DNA of 64,000 bases from Phycisphaerales bacterium (GTDB lineage: Bacteria; Planctomycetota; Phycisphaerae; Phycisphaerales; UBA1924). Within the stretch, counting starts at the first letter, position 1. Each line of letters begins with the position of its first letter. Of the stretch, positions 40,572 to 48,418 are shown piece after piece. The stretch lies in contig JADZER010000018.1 in the NCBI GenBank assembly GCA_020850415.1, positions 49,944 to 113,943 of the forward strand, written 5' to 3'. A program made the translations under genes and the position numbers. The notes beneath the pieces are model-generated. The model did not search any database. It saw only the letters and a program-made list of their open reading frames with translations, and was not told the origin of the DNA.

Positions 40572-42617
40572 TCAGCCGAGAACCTGGAACACGATCATCG
40601 ACGCCAGATACGCCAGGCCGCACATCCACCCGAGCTGCAGGAACGCCCACTTCCAGTGCCCGGCTTCCTTGGCCGTGACCGCCAGGGTCGGGAGGCACTG
40701 CATGGCGAGCACATAGTAAATGAGCAGCGACCAGCTCACGGCGGGGGTGAAGACGGGCGTGACCCCGTCGTCGCGTGCGGCGGTCGCGATGGCCTGGAGC
40801 GTGCTTTCGTCTTCGGCCTCGTCGGTGCCGGCGACCTGCACCGCCATGGTCGAGACGAACACCTCCCGGGCCGCGAAGCTGGCGAGGACGCCGATCGTGA
40901 GCTGCCGGTCGTACCCCAGCGGGGCGAACACCGGCTGGAGCGTCGCGCCCATCCGTCCCAGGTAGCTGTAGCGCGAGGCGTGCTTGGTCTCGAGCGTGTC
41001 CGCCTGGTCGCGCAGGCCGGCCGCCTCGCCCGCGAGCGACGCCTCGCCCAGCGCCCCGACCGGGACGCCCGCGAGTTCCGCCGCCCGCTCCCGCATCGAC
41101 ACCGCCTGCGCCGGCGGGTCCACATGCGGGTAGGCGTTGAGCCACCACAGCACGACGCAGATGGCCAGGATCGCCGAGCCCGCGTTCCGCAGGAACAGGA
41201 TCCCGCGGTCCTTCGCCGTCAAGAGCGCGTTCCACAGGTTGGGCATGCGGTAGCTGGGCAGCTCCATCACCATCTCGTGGCTCTTGCCCGGCAGGATCGT
41301 CCGGCGCGCGAGCATCGCGCTGAGCAGCCCCGCCAGACCGCCCGACATATAGCACCCGCAGAACGCCGCCGCCTGCAGGCCCGGACGCCCGGGGAACAGC
41401 AGGCCCGTCAGCAGCACATACACCGGGATCCGGGCGGTGCAGCTCATGAACGGCGCCGCCAGGATCGTCGCCAGCCGGTCGCGCCGGTCCGGCACCCCCC
41501 TCGCCGAGATGATCCCCGGGATCGCGCACGCGTGCGAAGACAGGAACGGCACAAACGCGTGGCCCGTCAGCCCGAACGGTCGCAGCGCCTTGTCCATCAC
41601 GAACGCCGCACGCGCCAGATACCCCGTGTCCTCCAGCAGCGAGATCAGGAAGAACAGGATGCAGATCTGCGGCACAAAGATCACCGTCGAGCCCACGCCC
41701 GCCACCACGCCGTCGACCAGCAGATCACGCACATAGCCCGCCGGCAGCACCCCGTCGAGCCAGCCGCCCAGGTGCGTGAACACCAGGTCGATCCAGTCCA
41801 TCGGGTACGCCGCGAGCTTGAAGATGACCCAGAACAGCCCCGTCATCACCCCCACGAACGCGAGCAGGCCCAGCACCGGGTGCGTGAACGCCCGGTCGAG
41901 CCGGTCGGTGAGGGTGTCGGGCAGCGGCTCCTCGGTCCCCGCGGCCATCTGGGCGTAGAGCGCGTCGGCCCAGTCGCACAGGCCCTCCTCGGTGCCGGGC
42001 GGGCTCTCTCGCGGGATGCGGGCGCGGGTGAGCGCCGCGAGCAGATCCTCGATGCCCTCGCCCGTGCGCGCGCTGCACACCACCACCTCGATCCCCAGGC
42101 GCTCGGCCAGCACCCGCTCCTCGGCGTGGATGCCCCGCTTGCGGGCCTGGTCCACCAGGTTGATCGCCACGATCATCGGCAGCCCGCGCCGCGTCGCCTC
42201 GCCCACCAGCATCAGACTCCGCGACATGTTCGTCGCGTCGGCCACCACCACGATCGCGTCGGGCTCGGTGATCTCCTCGCCCTTGGGCGCAAGCTCGCCC
42301 GCCAGCACCCGGCGGCAGATCTCCGCCTCGGTCTGGGCCAGCTCCAGCGAGTAGATGCCCGGCAGGTCGATGATCTCGCTGCCCTCGGGCAGCCCCCGCG
42401 GCGCCCCGACCCGGGCCTCCTGCGTCGTCCCCGGGAAGTTGCTCGTCTTGTGACGCACCCCGCACAGGCGGTTGAACAGGCTCGTCTTCCCCGTGTTGGG
42501 GTTGCCCAGCAGCACCAGCCGACGCGGCTCGCCGTTGCGCCCCGCGTTGGTGCGCCGTTGCTCGCCGGCGGCATCGGGGGTGTTGGGGGTGGTGGGGGAG
42601 GTCGGGGTGCTCGTCAT
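40572..42617 (-). CDS. feoB: ferrous iron transporter FeoB
   Basis: 681 residues. FeoB imports Fe2+ across the inner membrane using a GTPase-controlled channel. The N-terminal G domain has GNPNTGKTSLFNRL (G1), DLPGIYSL (G3) and NLVDQARKRG (G4). The membrane part includes the GATE-type segments and the FeoB core (SSHACAIPGIISARGV, SCTARIPVYVLL). The start ATG 42617 follows a Thr/Pro-rich lead rather than the longer frame start. Gene order feoA-feoB-small protein on the minus strand. Confidence 0.95.
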   Translation of the reverse strand: MTSTPTSPTTPNTPDAAGEQRRTNAGRNGEPRRLVLLGNPNTGKTSLFNRLCGVRHKTSNFPGTTQEARVGAPRGLPEGSEIIDLPGIYSLELAQTEAEICRRVLAGELAPKGEEITEPDAIVVVADATNMSRSLMLVGEATRRGLPMIVAINLVDQARKRGIHAEERVLAERLGIEVVVCSARTGEGIEDLLAALTRARIPRESPPGTEEGLCDWADALYAQMAAGTEEPLPDTLTDRLDRAFTHPVLGLLAFVGVMTGLFWVIFKLAAYPMDWIDLVFTHLGGWLDGVLPAGYVRDLLVDGVVAGVGSTVIFVPQICILFFLISLLEDTGYLARAAFVMDKALRPFGLTGHAFVPFLSSHACAIPGIISARGVPDRRDRLATILAAPFMSCTARIPVYVLLTGLLFPGRPGLQAAAFCGCYMSGGLAGLLSAMLARRTILPGKSHEMVMELPSYRMPNLWNALLTAKDRGILFLRNAGSAILAICVVLWWLNAYPHVDPPAQAVSMRERAAELAGVPVGALGEASLAGEAAGLRDQADTLETKHASRYSYLGRMGATLQPVFAPLGYDRQLTIGVLASFAAREVFVSTMAVQVAGTDEAEDESTLQAIATAARDDGVTPVFTPAVSWSLLIYYVLAMQCLPTLAVTAKEAGHWKWAFLQLGWMCGLAYLASMIVFQVLG

Positions 42618-42660
42618 CGGGCGCCTCGTGGGTTGAACGCGGTGGTCCCCGCCGGAGCGA

Positions 42661-43011
42661 CTACGACGCCGCCCCCGGCCCACGCTGGGCCGTCAGCTCG
42701 ACCATCACCTGCTCGGCCAGCGCCCGGGCGAGGCCGATGCGGCTGGCCGGCCCGCCCCCGCGGCAGCCGACCTCGACGATCCACGGCCCGTTCGCCCGGC
42801 AGAGCCTGATCCGCTGGTTGCAGCGCAGCCCCAGCGCCCGCAGGTACGCCGCGTCCGCCCCGTGGGCGCAGGTCCGCCGGATGATCCCGCACTGCCCGGG
42901 ACGCATGCAGCAGAGGCCGACGACCTCGCCCGACCCGTCGCTGCCGCAGCACGGCTTCTCCCCGGCGCAACACCCGGCCTCGCCGCCGACCTCGTTGACC
43001 TGCTCAGCCAC
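42661..43011 (-). CDS. feoA: FeoA-like protein with a Cys-rich N-terminus
   Basis: 116 residues. The GTG at 43011 has AGGAGG with a six-base spacer. The C-terminal 75 residues form an SH3-like FeoA domain (YLRALGLRCNQRIRLCRANGPWIVEV and RIGLARALAEQVMVEL). The N-terminal 35 residues contain seven cysteines (CCAGEKPCCGSDGSG...LCCMRPGQC), unusual for FeoA and able to bind metal or an Fe-S cluster. It is 43 bases upstream of feoB. A sensing role in Fe2+ uptake is plausible, by inference. Confidence 0.85.
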   Translation of the reverse strand: MAEQVNEVGGEAGCCAGEKPCCGSDGSGEVVGLCCMRPGQCGIIRRTCAHGADAAYLRALGLRCNQRIRLCRANGPWIVEVGCRGGGPASRIGLARALAEQVMVELTAQRGPGAAS

Positions 43012-43048
43012 ACACGACCTCCTCGCGGGCAAACGGACCCGTGAGGGG

Positions 43049-43087
43049 AGTATACCCCGGAGATTGAGACTCTGTCGCAGTTGAGAC
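43049..43087 (-). promoter_or_regulatory. candidate feoAB promoter with a direct repeat
   Basis: Reading the minus strand, a GTCTCAA direct repeat (plus-strand TTGAGAC at 43064-43070 and 43081-43087, ten bases apart) flanks GCGACA, a partial -35 box, followed 18 bases later by TATACT (43054-43049), a good -10 box. The layout fits metal-responsive control of feo genes, but the repeat does not match a Fur box that I know. Confidence 0.35.
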
Positions 43088-43130
43088 CGCTTCGCCGAGC
43101 ACTGGTTGGGGGAAGGTCCTGAATCTGCAA

Positions 43131-43151
43131 ATTCAAAATCCGATTTTGAAT
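43131..43151. promoter_or_regulatory. perfect palindrome overlapping the start of the DUF4143 ATPase gene
   Basis: Half-sites ATTCAAAATC and GATTTTGAAT surround a single central C, giving a 21-base palindrome. It is very A/T-rich against a GC-rich background and covers the TTG start codon at 43146. It looks like an operator for a dimeric regulator; which regulator binds is unknown. Confidence 0.5.
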
Positions 43152-44351
43152 CAGCCGATACACTCCGACAGGGAGGATGCCAATCTGATCCAGCGAGACC
43201 TCGAACCGGTGCTCCGCCGCTACGCCCGCCAGTTCCCAGCGCTGACGCTGACGGGTCCGCGCCAGAGCGGCAAGTCAACCCTGTGCCGTGCGGTGTTCCC
43301 TTCCCTCCCATACGCGAGTCTCGAGGCCCCGGACACCCGCGCGTTCGCGGCCGACGACCCTCGGGGGTTCCTGGCGCAGTACCCGAATGGGGCCATCATC
43401 GACGAGGTGCAGCGGGTCCCGGAACTGCCGTCCTATCTCCAGGGGGTTATCGACGCCGACCGGAGGCCGGGGCGTTGGGTGCTCACCGGGTCCCAAGACC
43501 TCGCGCTGCTGGAGTCGGTGAGCCAGTCGCTCGCGGGGCGCACCGGGGTGCTCCACCTGCTGCCCATGGCCCGCAGCGAGGTCGTGCGGTTCGAGGTCCA
43601 CCCCGAGACCCTCGACGAGACGCTGCTGGCCGGCGGCTACCCGCGGATCTTCGACCAGGGGCTCAACCCCGGCGACTGGCTCCGGTCATATGTGGCGACA
43701 TACATCGAACGCGATGTGCGCACGATCACCAATGTCGGCCACCTAGCGACATTCCAGCGCTTCGTCGAGCTGTGCGCGGGGCGGACGGGGCAGCTCCTCA
43801 ATTATTCCGGTCTCGCGTCGGACTGCGGGATCACGCAGCCGACGGCCAAGGCGTGGCTGAGCGTGCTGGAGGCGAGCTTCATCGCGTTCCGCCTGCCGGC
43901 GTACCACGCCAACACGCGGAAACGGCCGGTCAAGTCGCCGAAGCTGCACTTCCACGACACGGGGCTCGTGTGCTGGCTCCTGGGCATCCGCTCGGCCGAT
44001 CAGCTCCGGAGCCACCCACTGCGCGGGGCGATCTTCGAGTCGTGGGTGGTGTCGGAGATCGTCAAGCACCGCACCAACCGGGGCGAGACGGGCGGGGTGT
44101 CGTTCTATCGGGACAGCGACGGCGTCGAGGCAGACTTGATAATCGAGCGACCGCAGGGCGTCACGCTCGTGGAGGCGAAGGCATCCCAGACGGCCGCCGC
44201 GAACATCCTCGATGGCCTGCGCCGCACCCAGAAACAGCTTGGCCACGGGCGATGCGACGGCGTATTGGTCTACGGTGGGGATGAGGATCAGGCCCGATCG
44301 GTCGGCCGGGTGCTTGGTTGGAATCGACTCCACGGCGTGGACTGGGCCTAA
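43146..44351 (+). CDS. AAA ATPase with DUF4143
   Basis: 401 residues. A P-loop ATPase of the type often annotated 'ATP-binding protein (DUF4143)': LTLTGPRQSGKSTLC (Walker A), GAIIDEVQRVPEL (Walker B, Asp-Glu) and VLTGSQDLALLES (sensor). The C-terminal DUF4143 domain, a restriction-endonuclease-like fold, includes GAIFESWVVSEIVKHRTNRG and SFYRDSDGVEADLII...LVEAKAS, with a D-(E/D)xK pattern. Cell role unknown; often mobile or part of defence or toxin-like modules. Start TTG is uncertain. No partner gene follows. Confidence 0.88.
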   Translation: MNQPIHSDREDANLIQRDLEPVLRRYARQFPALTLTGPRQSGKSTLCRAVFPSLPYASLEAPDTRAFAADDPRGFLAQYPNGAIIDEVQRVPELPSYLQGVIDADRRPGRWVLTGSQDLALLESVSQSLAGRTGVLHLLPMARSEVVRFEVHPETLDETLLAGGYPRIFDQGLNPGDWLRSYVATYIERDVRTITNVGHLATFQRFVELCAGRTGQLLNYSGLASDCGITQPTAKAWLSVLEASFIAFRLPAYHANTRKRPVKSPKLHFHDTGLVCWLLGIRSADQLRSHPLRGAIFESWVVSEIVKHRTNRGETGGVSFYRDSDGVEADLIIERPQGVTLVEAKASQTAAANILDGLRRTQKQLGHGRCDGVLVYGGDEDQARSVGRVLGWNRLHGVDWA

Positions 44352-44352
44352 A

Positions 44353-44838
44353 TCATCCGTCGAAGCGCGCCGAGACCGGGCGATAGCGGGCGTCGAACAC
44401 GATGACCAGGTCATGGCTGGCGACGAGATCGGCCTGGTCATGCAGGTGGAGTTCGTGCCCGTTCTCGAAGTCAAGAATGACCATCGTCAGGACTGCGGTG
44501 CTGAGGAGTTCTCTGGCGGTTGGGGTCTCGTCGGCGGGCATCCGCCAGAACTTGCGGATGGCGCCTCGGACGATTTGCTCAGACGCCCGGACGATCTCAC
44601 AGTAGCGCCTCACCAAGTCCGTCCAGGCTCTATCGATCCGAGCCGCGAAGGCGTCTGTATGGACTGGCCTCTGTTCCGGAGCTCTCACGACCACATAAAC
44701 CGGGTCTTGAGAGAGGAATCTGACGGGGCGCGGCCCCTCGTAATGACGGTGCATACTAGATCCTGCGACCCGCTCTTCATGCAGAAGCAGCGCGCCGAGC
44801 GCACGGGACTCGATAACCCGCGGGAATCGCGGTCCCAT
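44353..44838 (-). CDS. hypothetical protein translationally coupled to rho
   Basis: 161 residues. The ATG at 44838 lies three bases past the rho stop, and the stop and CAC are preceded by GGGGGG, so translation should depend on rho translation. Features: a basic N-terminal half with VYVVVRAPEQRPVHTDAFAARIDRAW, helical middle and a beta-rich end (VILDFENGHELHLHDQADLV). No family recognised. An alternative start is ATG 44754. It is convergent with the DUF4143 ATPase, with only one base between the two ends. Confidence 0.55.
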   Translation of the reverse strand: MGPRFPRVIESRALGALLLHEERVAGSSMHRHYEGPRPVRFLSQDPVYVVVRAPEQRPVHTDAFAARIDRAWTDLVRRYCEIVRASEQIVRGAIRKFWRMPADETPTARELLSTAVLTMVILDFENGHELHLHDQADLVASHDLVIVFDARYRPVSARFDG

Positions 44839-44841
44839 GTG

Positions 44842-46062
44842 TCACCCCCCAGCCGACCCCACCAGCTGCGCATTACTCTCGAACCGCTTCATCGCCGCGA
44901 TCAGCTGCTCGACCTGCTGGGGCGGCGGCATGTTCATCAGCCGCCGGCGCAGGGCCGTGATCGTCGCGTGGGTCTTGGGGTCCATCAGCAGCTCGTCCTT
45001 GCGCGTGCCGCTGGCGGCGAGGTTGATCGCGGGGAACAGCCGCTTCTCGCTGATCTTGCGGTCCAGGATCAGCTCCATGTTCCCCGTGCCCTTGAACTCC
45101 TCGAAGATGACCTGGTCGCCCTGGCTGCCGGTGTCGACCAGGCAGGTGGCGAGGATGGTCAGGCTCCCGGCCTCCTCGGTGTTGCGGGCGGCGCCGAAGA
45201 GGAGCTTGGGGACCTCGAGGGCCTTGGAGTCGATGCCGCCGGAGAGGGTGCGCCCGGAGCTGGAGTGCTGGCGCGAGCGGTTGAAGGCCCGGCCGACCCG
45301 GGTGAGCGAGTCGAGCATGATGACCACATGTCGTCCGGCCTCGACCATGCGCTTGGCGCGCTCGACGGTGGTGGTGCTGACCGCGACATGGCGCTCGATG
45401 TCGTGGTCGTTGCTCGAGGCGATGACCTGCACGCGGTCGGCCCAGGGCGTGCCCTCGCGGACCTGGGCCCCGGTCTCGGGGTCGCGCTTCATCGGGCCCA
45501 GGAAGGTCCGCTTGAAGTCCGTGACCTCCTCGGGGCGCTCGTCCACCAGCAGCATGAACACATACAGGTCCGGGTGGTTCATCAGGAGCGCGGTGGCGAT
45601 GTCCTTGAGCAGGGTCGTCTTCCCGGCCTTGGGCGGGCTCACGATCAGCCCCCGCTGGCCCCGCCCGATCGGGCAGAACAGATCCACCAGGCGGCAGGAG
45701 TCCGGGCACCCCTTGTACTCCAGGGCCAGCATCGGCTGGGGGTCGATGCTCGTCAGCTCGTCGAACTTGGGCCGGGCGCTGAACTCCTCCGGCGGCAGGC
45801 CCTCGATGGCGACGAACGACTCGACCACGGGGCGCGACGGCTTGGGCCCGATGTGCTTGTTGCCCCCGCGACGGCGGCGCTTGGACTTCTTCAAGGAGAC
45901 CGTCACCGTCACCTCCAGCCCGTTCCGGAGGTTGTACTGCTCCCCGAAAACCACCGGGACGAACGGGTCGTCAGCGCTCTCGAGGATCGACGCGTCACGC
46001 ACCTGGCGGACACGACCCTCCGCGCGCTGCGGCCACTCAAGAATGCCTGTCAGCGTTTCCAT
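44842..46062 (-). CDS. rho: transcription termination factor Rho
   Basis: 406 residues, slightly short because the N-terminal helical domain is reduced. The RNA-binding cold-shock-like domain is near 5-60, with a basic stretch KKSKRRRRGGNKH at 58-70. The ATPase has PKAGKTTLLKD (Walker A), MLLVDERPEEV (Walker B region, catalytic Glu), and the secondary RNA loops GGIDSKALEVPKLLFGAARN with HSSSGRTLSGG. The start ATG 46062 has GAGA upstream. Rho ends transcripts and unwinds RNA. It is divergent from ptsI. Confidence 0.95.
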   Translation of the reverse strand: METLTGILEWPQRAEGRVRQVRDASILESADDPFVPVVFGEQYNLRNGLEVTVTVSLKKSKRRRRGGNKHIGPKPSRPVVESFVAIEGLPPEEFSARPKFDELTSIDPQPMLALEYKGCPDSCRLVDLFCPIGRGQRGLIVSPPKAGKTTLLKDIATALLMNHPDLYVFMLLVDERPEEVTDFKRTFLGPMKRDPETGAQVREGTPWADRVQVIASSNDHDIERHVAVSTTTVERAKRMVEAGRHVVIMLDSLTRVGRAFNRSRQHSSSGRTLSGGIDSKALEVPKLLFGAARNTEEAGSLTILATCLVDTGSQGDQVIFEEFKGTGNMELILDRKISEKRLFPAINLAASGTRKDELLMDPKTHATITALRRRLMNMPPPQQVEQLIAAMKRFESNAQLVGSAGG

Positions 46063-46300
46063 GAATTCTCTTTGTCTGTCAACCACGCGGCCAAAGTCGG
46101 CCAACCGCCGGCGAGGCGAGACCCCCGCCCGGCAGATACTGCAGTGCAATGTCGGACTGCGAGGCCCCCGAACTCCGACGCCTAATCAGACGCGATCCGG
46201 ACCCGTTTGTCAAGCCCCACCCCCGGGGAGCCTCCCGGGCCCGGCCTTCCCGCCCAAACCGCTACGATGCCGCTCACGCGGCCCACCCTCGGAGCGAGCC

Positions 46301-48067
46301 ATGCAGGTCCTGCCAGGCATCCCGGTCTCGTCGGGCATCGTGATCGGGCGCGTGTTCGTCCTCGACCACGACCCCCACCGGGTCGCCCGCTGGACGGTGC
46401 CCGAGGCCGCCGTGCCGCGCGAGGTCGAGCGGCTGGACAAGGCCATCGCCGAGTCGCTCCAGGACCTCGAGAAGGTCTACGCGGGCGCCGAGCACGAGCT
46501 GGGCATCGAGGCCGCCAAGATCTTCCTGTTCCACCGGGGGATGCTCAGCGACAAGAAGCTGATCGGCCCCATGCGTGAGATGATCCGGGACGAGCATGTC
46601 AACGCCGAGCACGCGGTGGTCGTCGCGTTCGACAGCCTCGCCCAGATGTTCCGCAAGCAGCGCGACTCGGCCTTCCGCACCAAGACCGACGACATCCGCG
46701 ACCTCGCCAGCCGCGTCCTCGACCACCTCATGGGATCGGGGCCCGCCCGCCTCGCCCAGCTCGAACACCCCGCCGTCATCGTCGCCACCGATCTCACACC
46801 CTCCCAGACCGCCGGCTTCGACCGAAAGAAGGTCGTCGGATTCGTCACCGATTCCGGCGGACGCACCAGCCACACCGCCATCGTCGCCAACGCCCTGGGC
46901 CTCCCCGCCGTCGTCGGATGCCGCAACATCACCGCCGCGGCCCAGTCGGGCCAGACCGTCATCATCGACGGGGACCGGGGCCTGGTGCTCCTCGACCCCG
47001 AGGAGGACGACCTCCGGCGGTACCGAGGGTTCATCGAGCAGCGACGCACCTACCAGCTCTCGCTGAGCGAGGTCGCCGGCCTGCCCAGCATCACCCGCGA
47101 CGGCGTGCATGTCCGCATCGTCGGCAATGTCGAGTTCCCCGAGGAGTGCACCACCGTCGTCGACCAGGGCGGCGAGGGCGTGGGCCTCTACCGCTCGGAG
47201 TTTCTCTACCTGGCCGGCGAGACCGAGCCCACCGAGGAGGAGCACTTCGCGGCCTACGCCCGGTGCATCGAGCTGCTGGCGGGACGGCCGCTGACCATCC
47301 GGACCGTCGATCTCGGGGCCGACAAGTACACCCAGGCCCGCTCCATGACCCCCGAACGCAACCCCGCCCTGGGGCTCCGCTCCATCCGCTACAGCCTCGC
47401 CGAAAAAGCCATGTTCCGCAAGCAGCTCCGGGCCATCCTCCGGGCCAGCGCCCTGGGGCCGGTCAAGATCATGTTCCCCATGATCACCACCATCGGCGAG
47501 CTCCGCCACGCCAAGCTCATCCTCCGAGATGTCATGGAGGACCTCGGCGACGAGGGCATCGGCTTCGACCGCCAGATGCCCGTCGGGGTCATGATCGAGG
47601 TCCCCTCGGCGGCCCTGATCGCCGACACCCTGGCCCAGGAGGTCCAATTCTTCTCGATCGGCACAAACGATCTGGTCCAGTACACCCTGGCGGTCGATAG
47701 GACCAACGAGCGGATCGCCGGGCTCTATCAGCCCGCCCACCCCGCCGTCATCCAGCTCATCCGAGGGGTGGCCAAAGCGGCGGCAAAGGCGGAGATCGAG
47801 GTCTCCTGCTGCGGCGAGGCCGCGGGAGAGCTAGACTATGCTCTCCTGCTCATGGGCCTGGGTCTCCGGACCCTGTCGGTGCCCGGCAACGCCATCCCCC
47901 ACCTCAAGCGACTGGTGCGGAGCGTGGAGATCAGCCAGTGCGAGCGGATCGCCCGGAAGGTGCGGTCGTTCGATTCGGAAGTCCAGGCCGCGACATACCT
48001 CCGCGACCAGGCAAGGAAATTGGTCCCCGAGGCCTTCGACGGGCGTGCCGTCGAGGCGAGGGACTGA
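46301..48067 (+). CDS. ptsI: phosphoenolpyruvate-protein phosphotransferase (enzyme I)
   Basis: 588 residues. Enzyme I moves phosphate from phosphoenolpyruvate to HPr in sugar uptake or regulation. The phospho-His is His191 in DSGGRTSHTAIVANALGLP, and the C-terminal TIM barrel has GVGLYRSEFLY, TVDLGADKY, RNPALGLRSIRYSL and SCCGEAAGE with the active-site Cys. The ATG has GGAGCG upstream. A ptsH gene is not in the window and no PTS permeases are visible, so it may belong to a regulatory phosphorelay as in other non-PTS bacteria. Confidence 0.94.
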   Translation: MQVLPGIPVSSGIVIGRVFVLDHDPHRVARWTVPEAAVPREVERLDKAIAESLQDLEKVYAGAEHELGIEAAKIFLFHRGMLSDKKLIGPMREMIRDEHVNAEHAVVVAFDSLAQMFRKQRDSAFRTKTDDIRDLASRVLDHLMGSGPARLAQLEHPAVIVATDLTPSQTAGFDRKKVVGFVTDSGGRTSHTAIVANALGLPAVVGCRNITAAAQSGQTVIIDGDRGLVLLDPEEDDLRRYRGFIEQRRTYQLSLSEVAGLPSITRDGVHVRIVGNVEFPEECTTVVDQGGEGVGLYRSEFLYLAGETEPTEEEHFAAYARCIELLAGRPLTIRTVDLGADKYTQARSMTPERNPALGLRSIRYSLAEKAMFRKQLRAILRASALGPVKIMFPMITTIGELRHAKLILRDVMEDLGDEGIGFDRQMPVGVMIEVPSAALIADTLAQEVQFFSIGTNDLVQYTLAVDRTNERIAGLYQPAHPAVIQLIRGVAKAAAKAEIEVSCCGEAAGELDYALLLMGLGLRTLSVPGNAIPHLKRLVRSVEISQCERIARKVRSFDSEVQAATYLRDQARKLVPEAFDGRAVEARD

Positions 48068-48418
48068 GCCGCGTGCAAACCCGGGCCCCATCGCCCGAGA
48101 CCGCCACCGCTCAGCCCGCCGAGGGGCGAAGGACAACACGGCGTGACGCCAGAGAGCGTCGTGCCGGGACGAACCACTCCGGGCGGATCGGCAGGACAGG
48201 CCGGTCGCCCGAACTCGGCGAGCACTCCGCCCGGACCCCACAGGGGACAACCGGACGCCGGAACCCGCCGGGAACACTCCGCTGCCCGAGCGTTCGGGCA
48301 GGACCGGCGCGGCGGCCCACAAGCCCCCGCCCGCGGAGGGAGCGGCGAAGCTCGCACGAGCCCCACCAGGGCGTCACGCCGAAGCCGCGGCCAAGAGGGC
48401 CGCTGCGGAAAGGCGACG
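48068..48418 (+). promoter_or_regulatory. long GC-rich leader before the RNase E/G gene
   Basis: A 351-base gap with no gene that I can support. It is predicted to be folded: CGGCGTGACGCC (48139-48150) is perfectly complementary to GGCGTCACGCCG (48370-48381), bringing both ends of the leader together. In enterobacteria a 5' leader of similar length controls rne by feedback; a similar role here is only an idea. ATG 48419 has GGAAAGG eight bases upstream. Confidence 0.35.

Noticed and set aside
43146..44351. Toxin-antitoxin or restriction module around the DUF4143 ATPase
   Set aside because: No adjacent methylase or antitoxin-like gene was found; the neighbours are rho-coupled and feo genes.
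44837..46300. N-terminal extension of ptsI over rho
   Set aside because: The frame stays open only because rho lies on the other strand; family alignment places the start at 46301 with a ribosome site.
46274..47740. Minus-strand frame opposite ptsI
   Set aside because: Acidic low-complexity product typical of antisense in GC-rich genes; ptsI motifs are complete on the plus strand.
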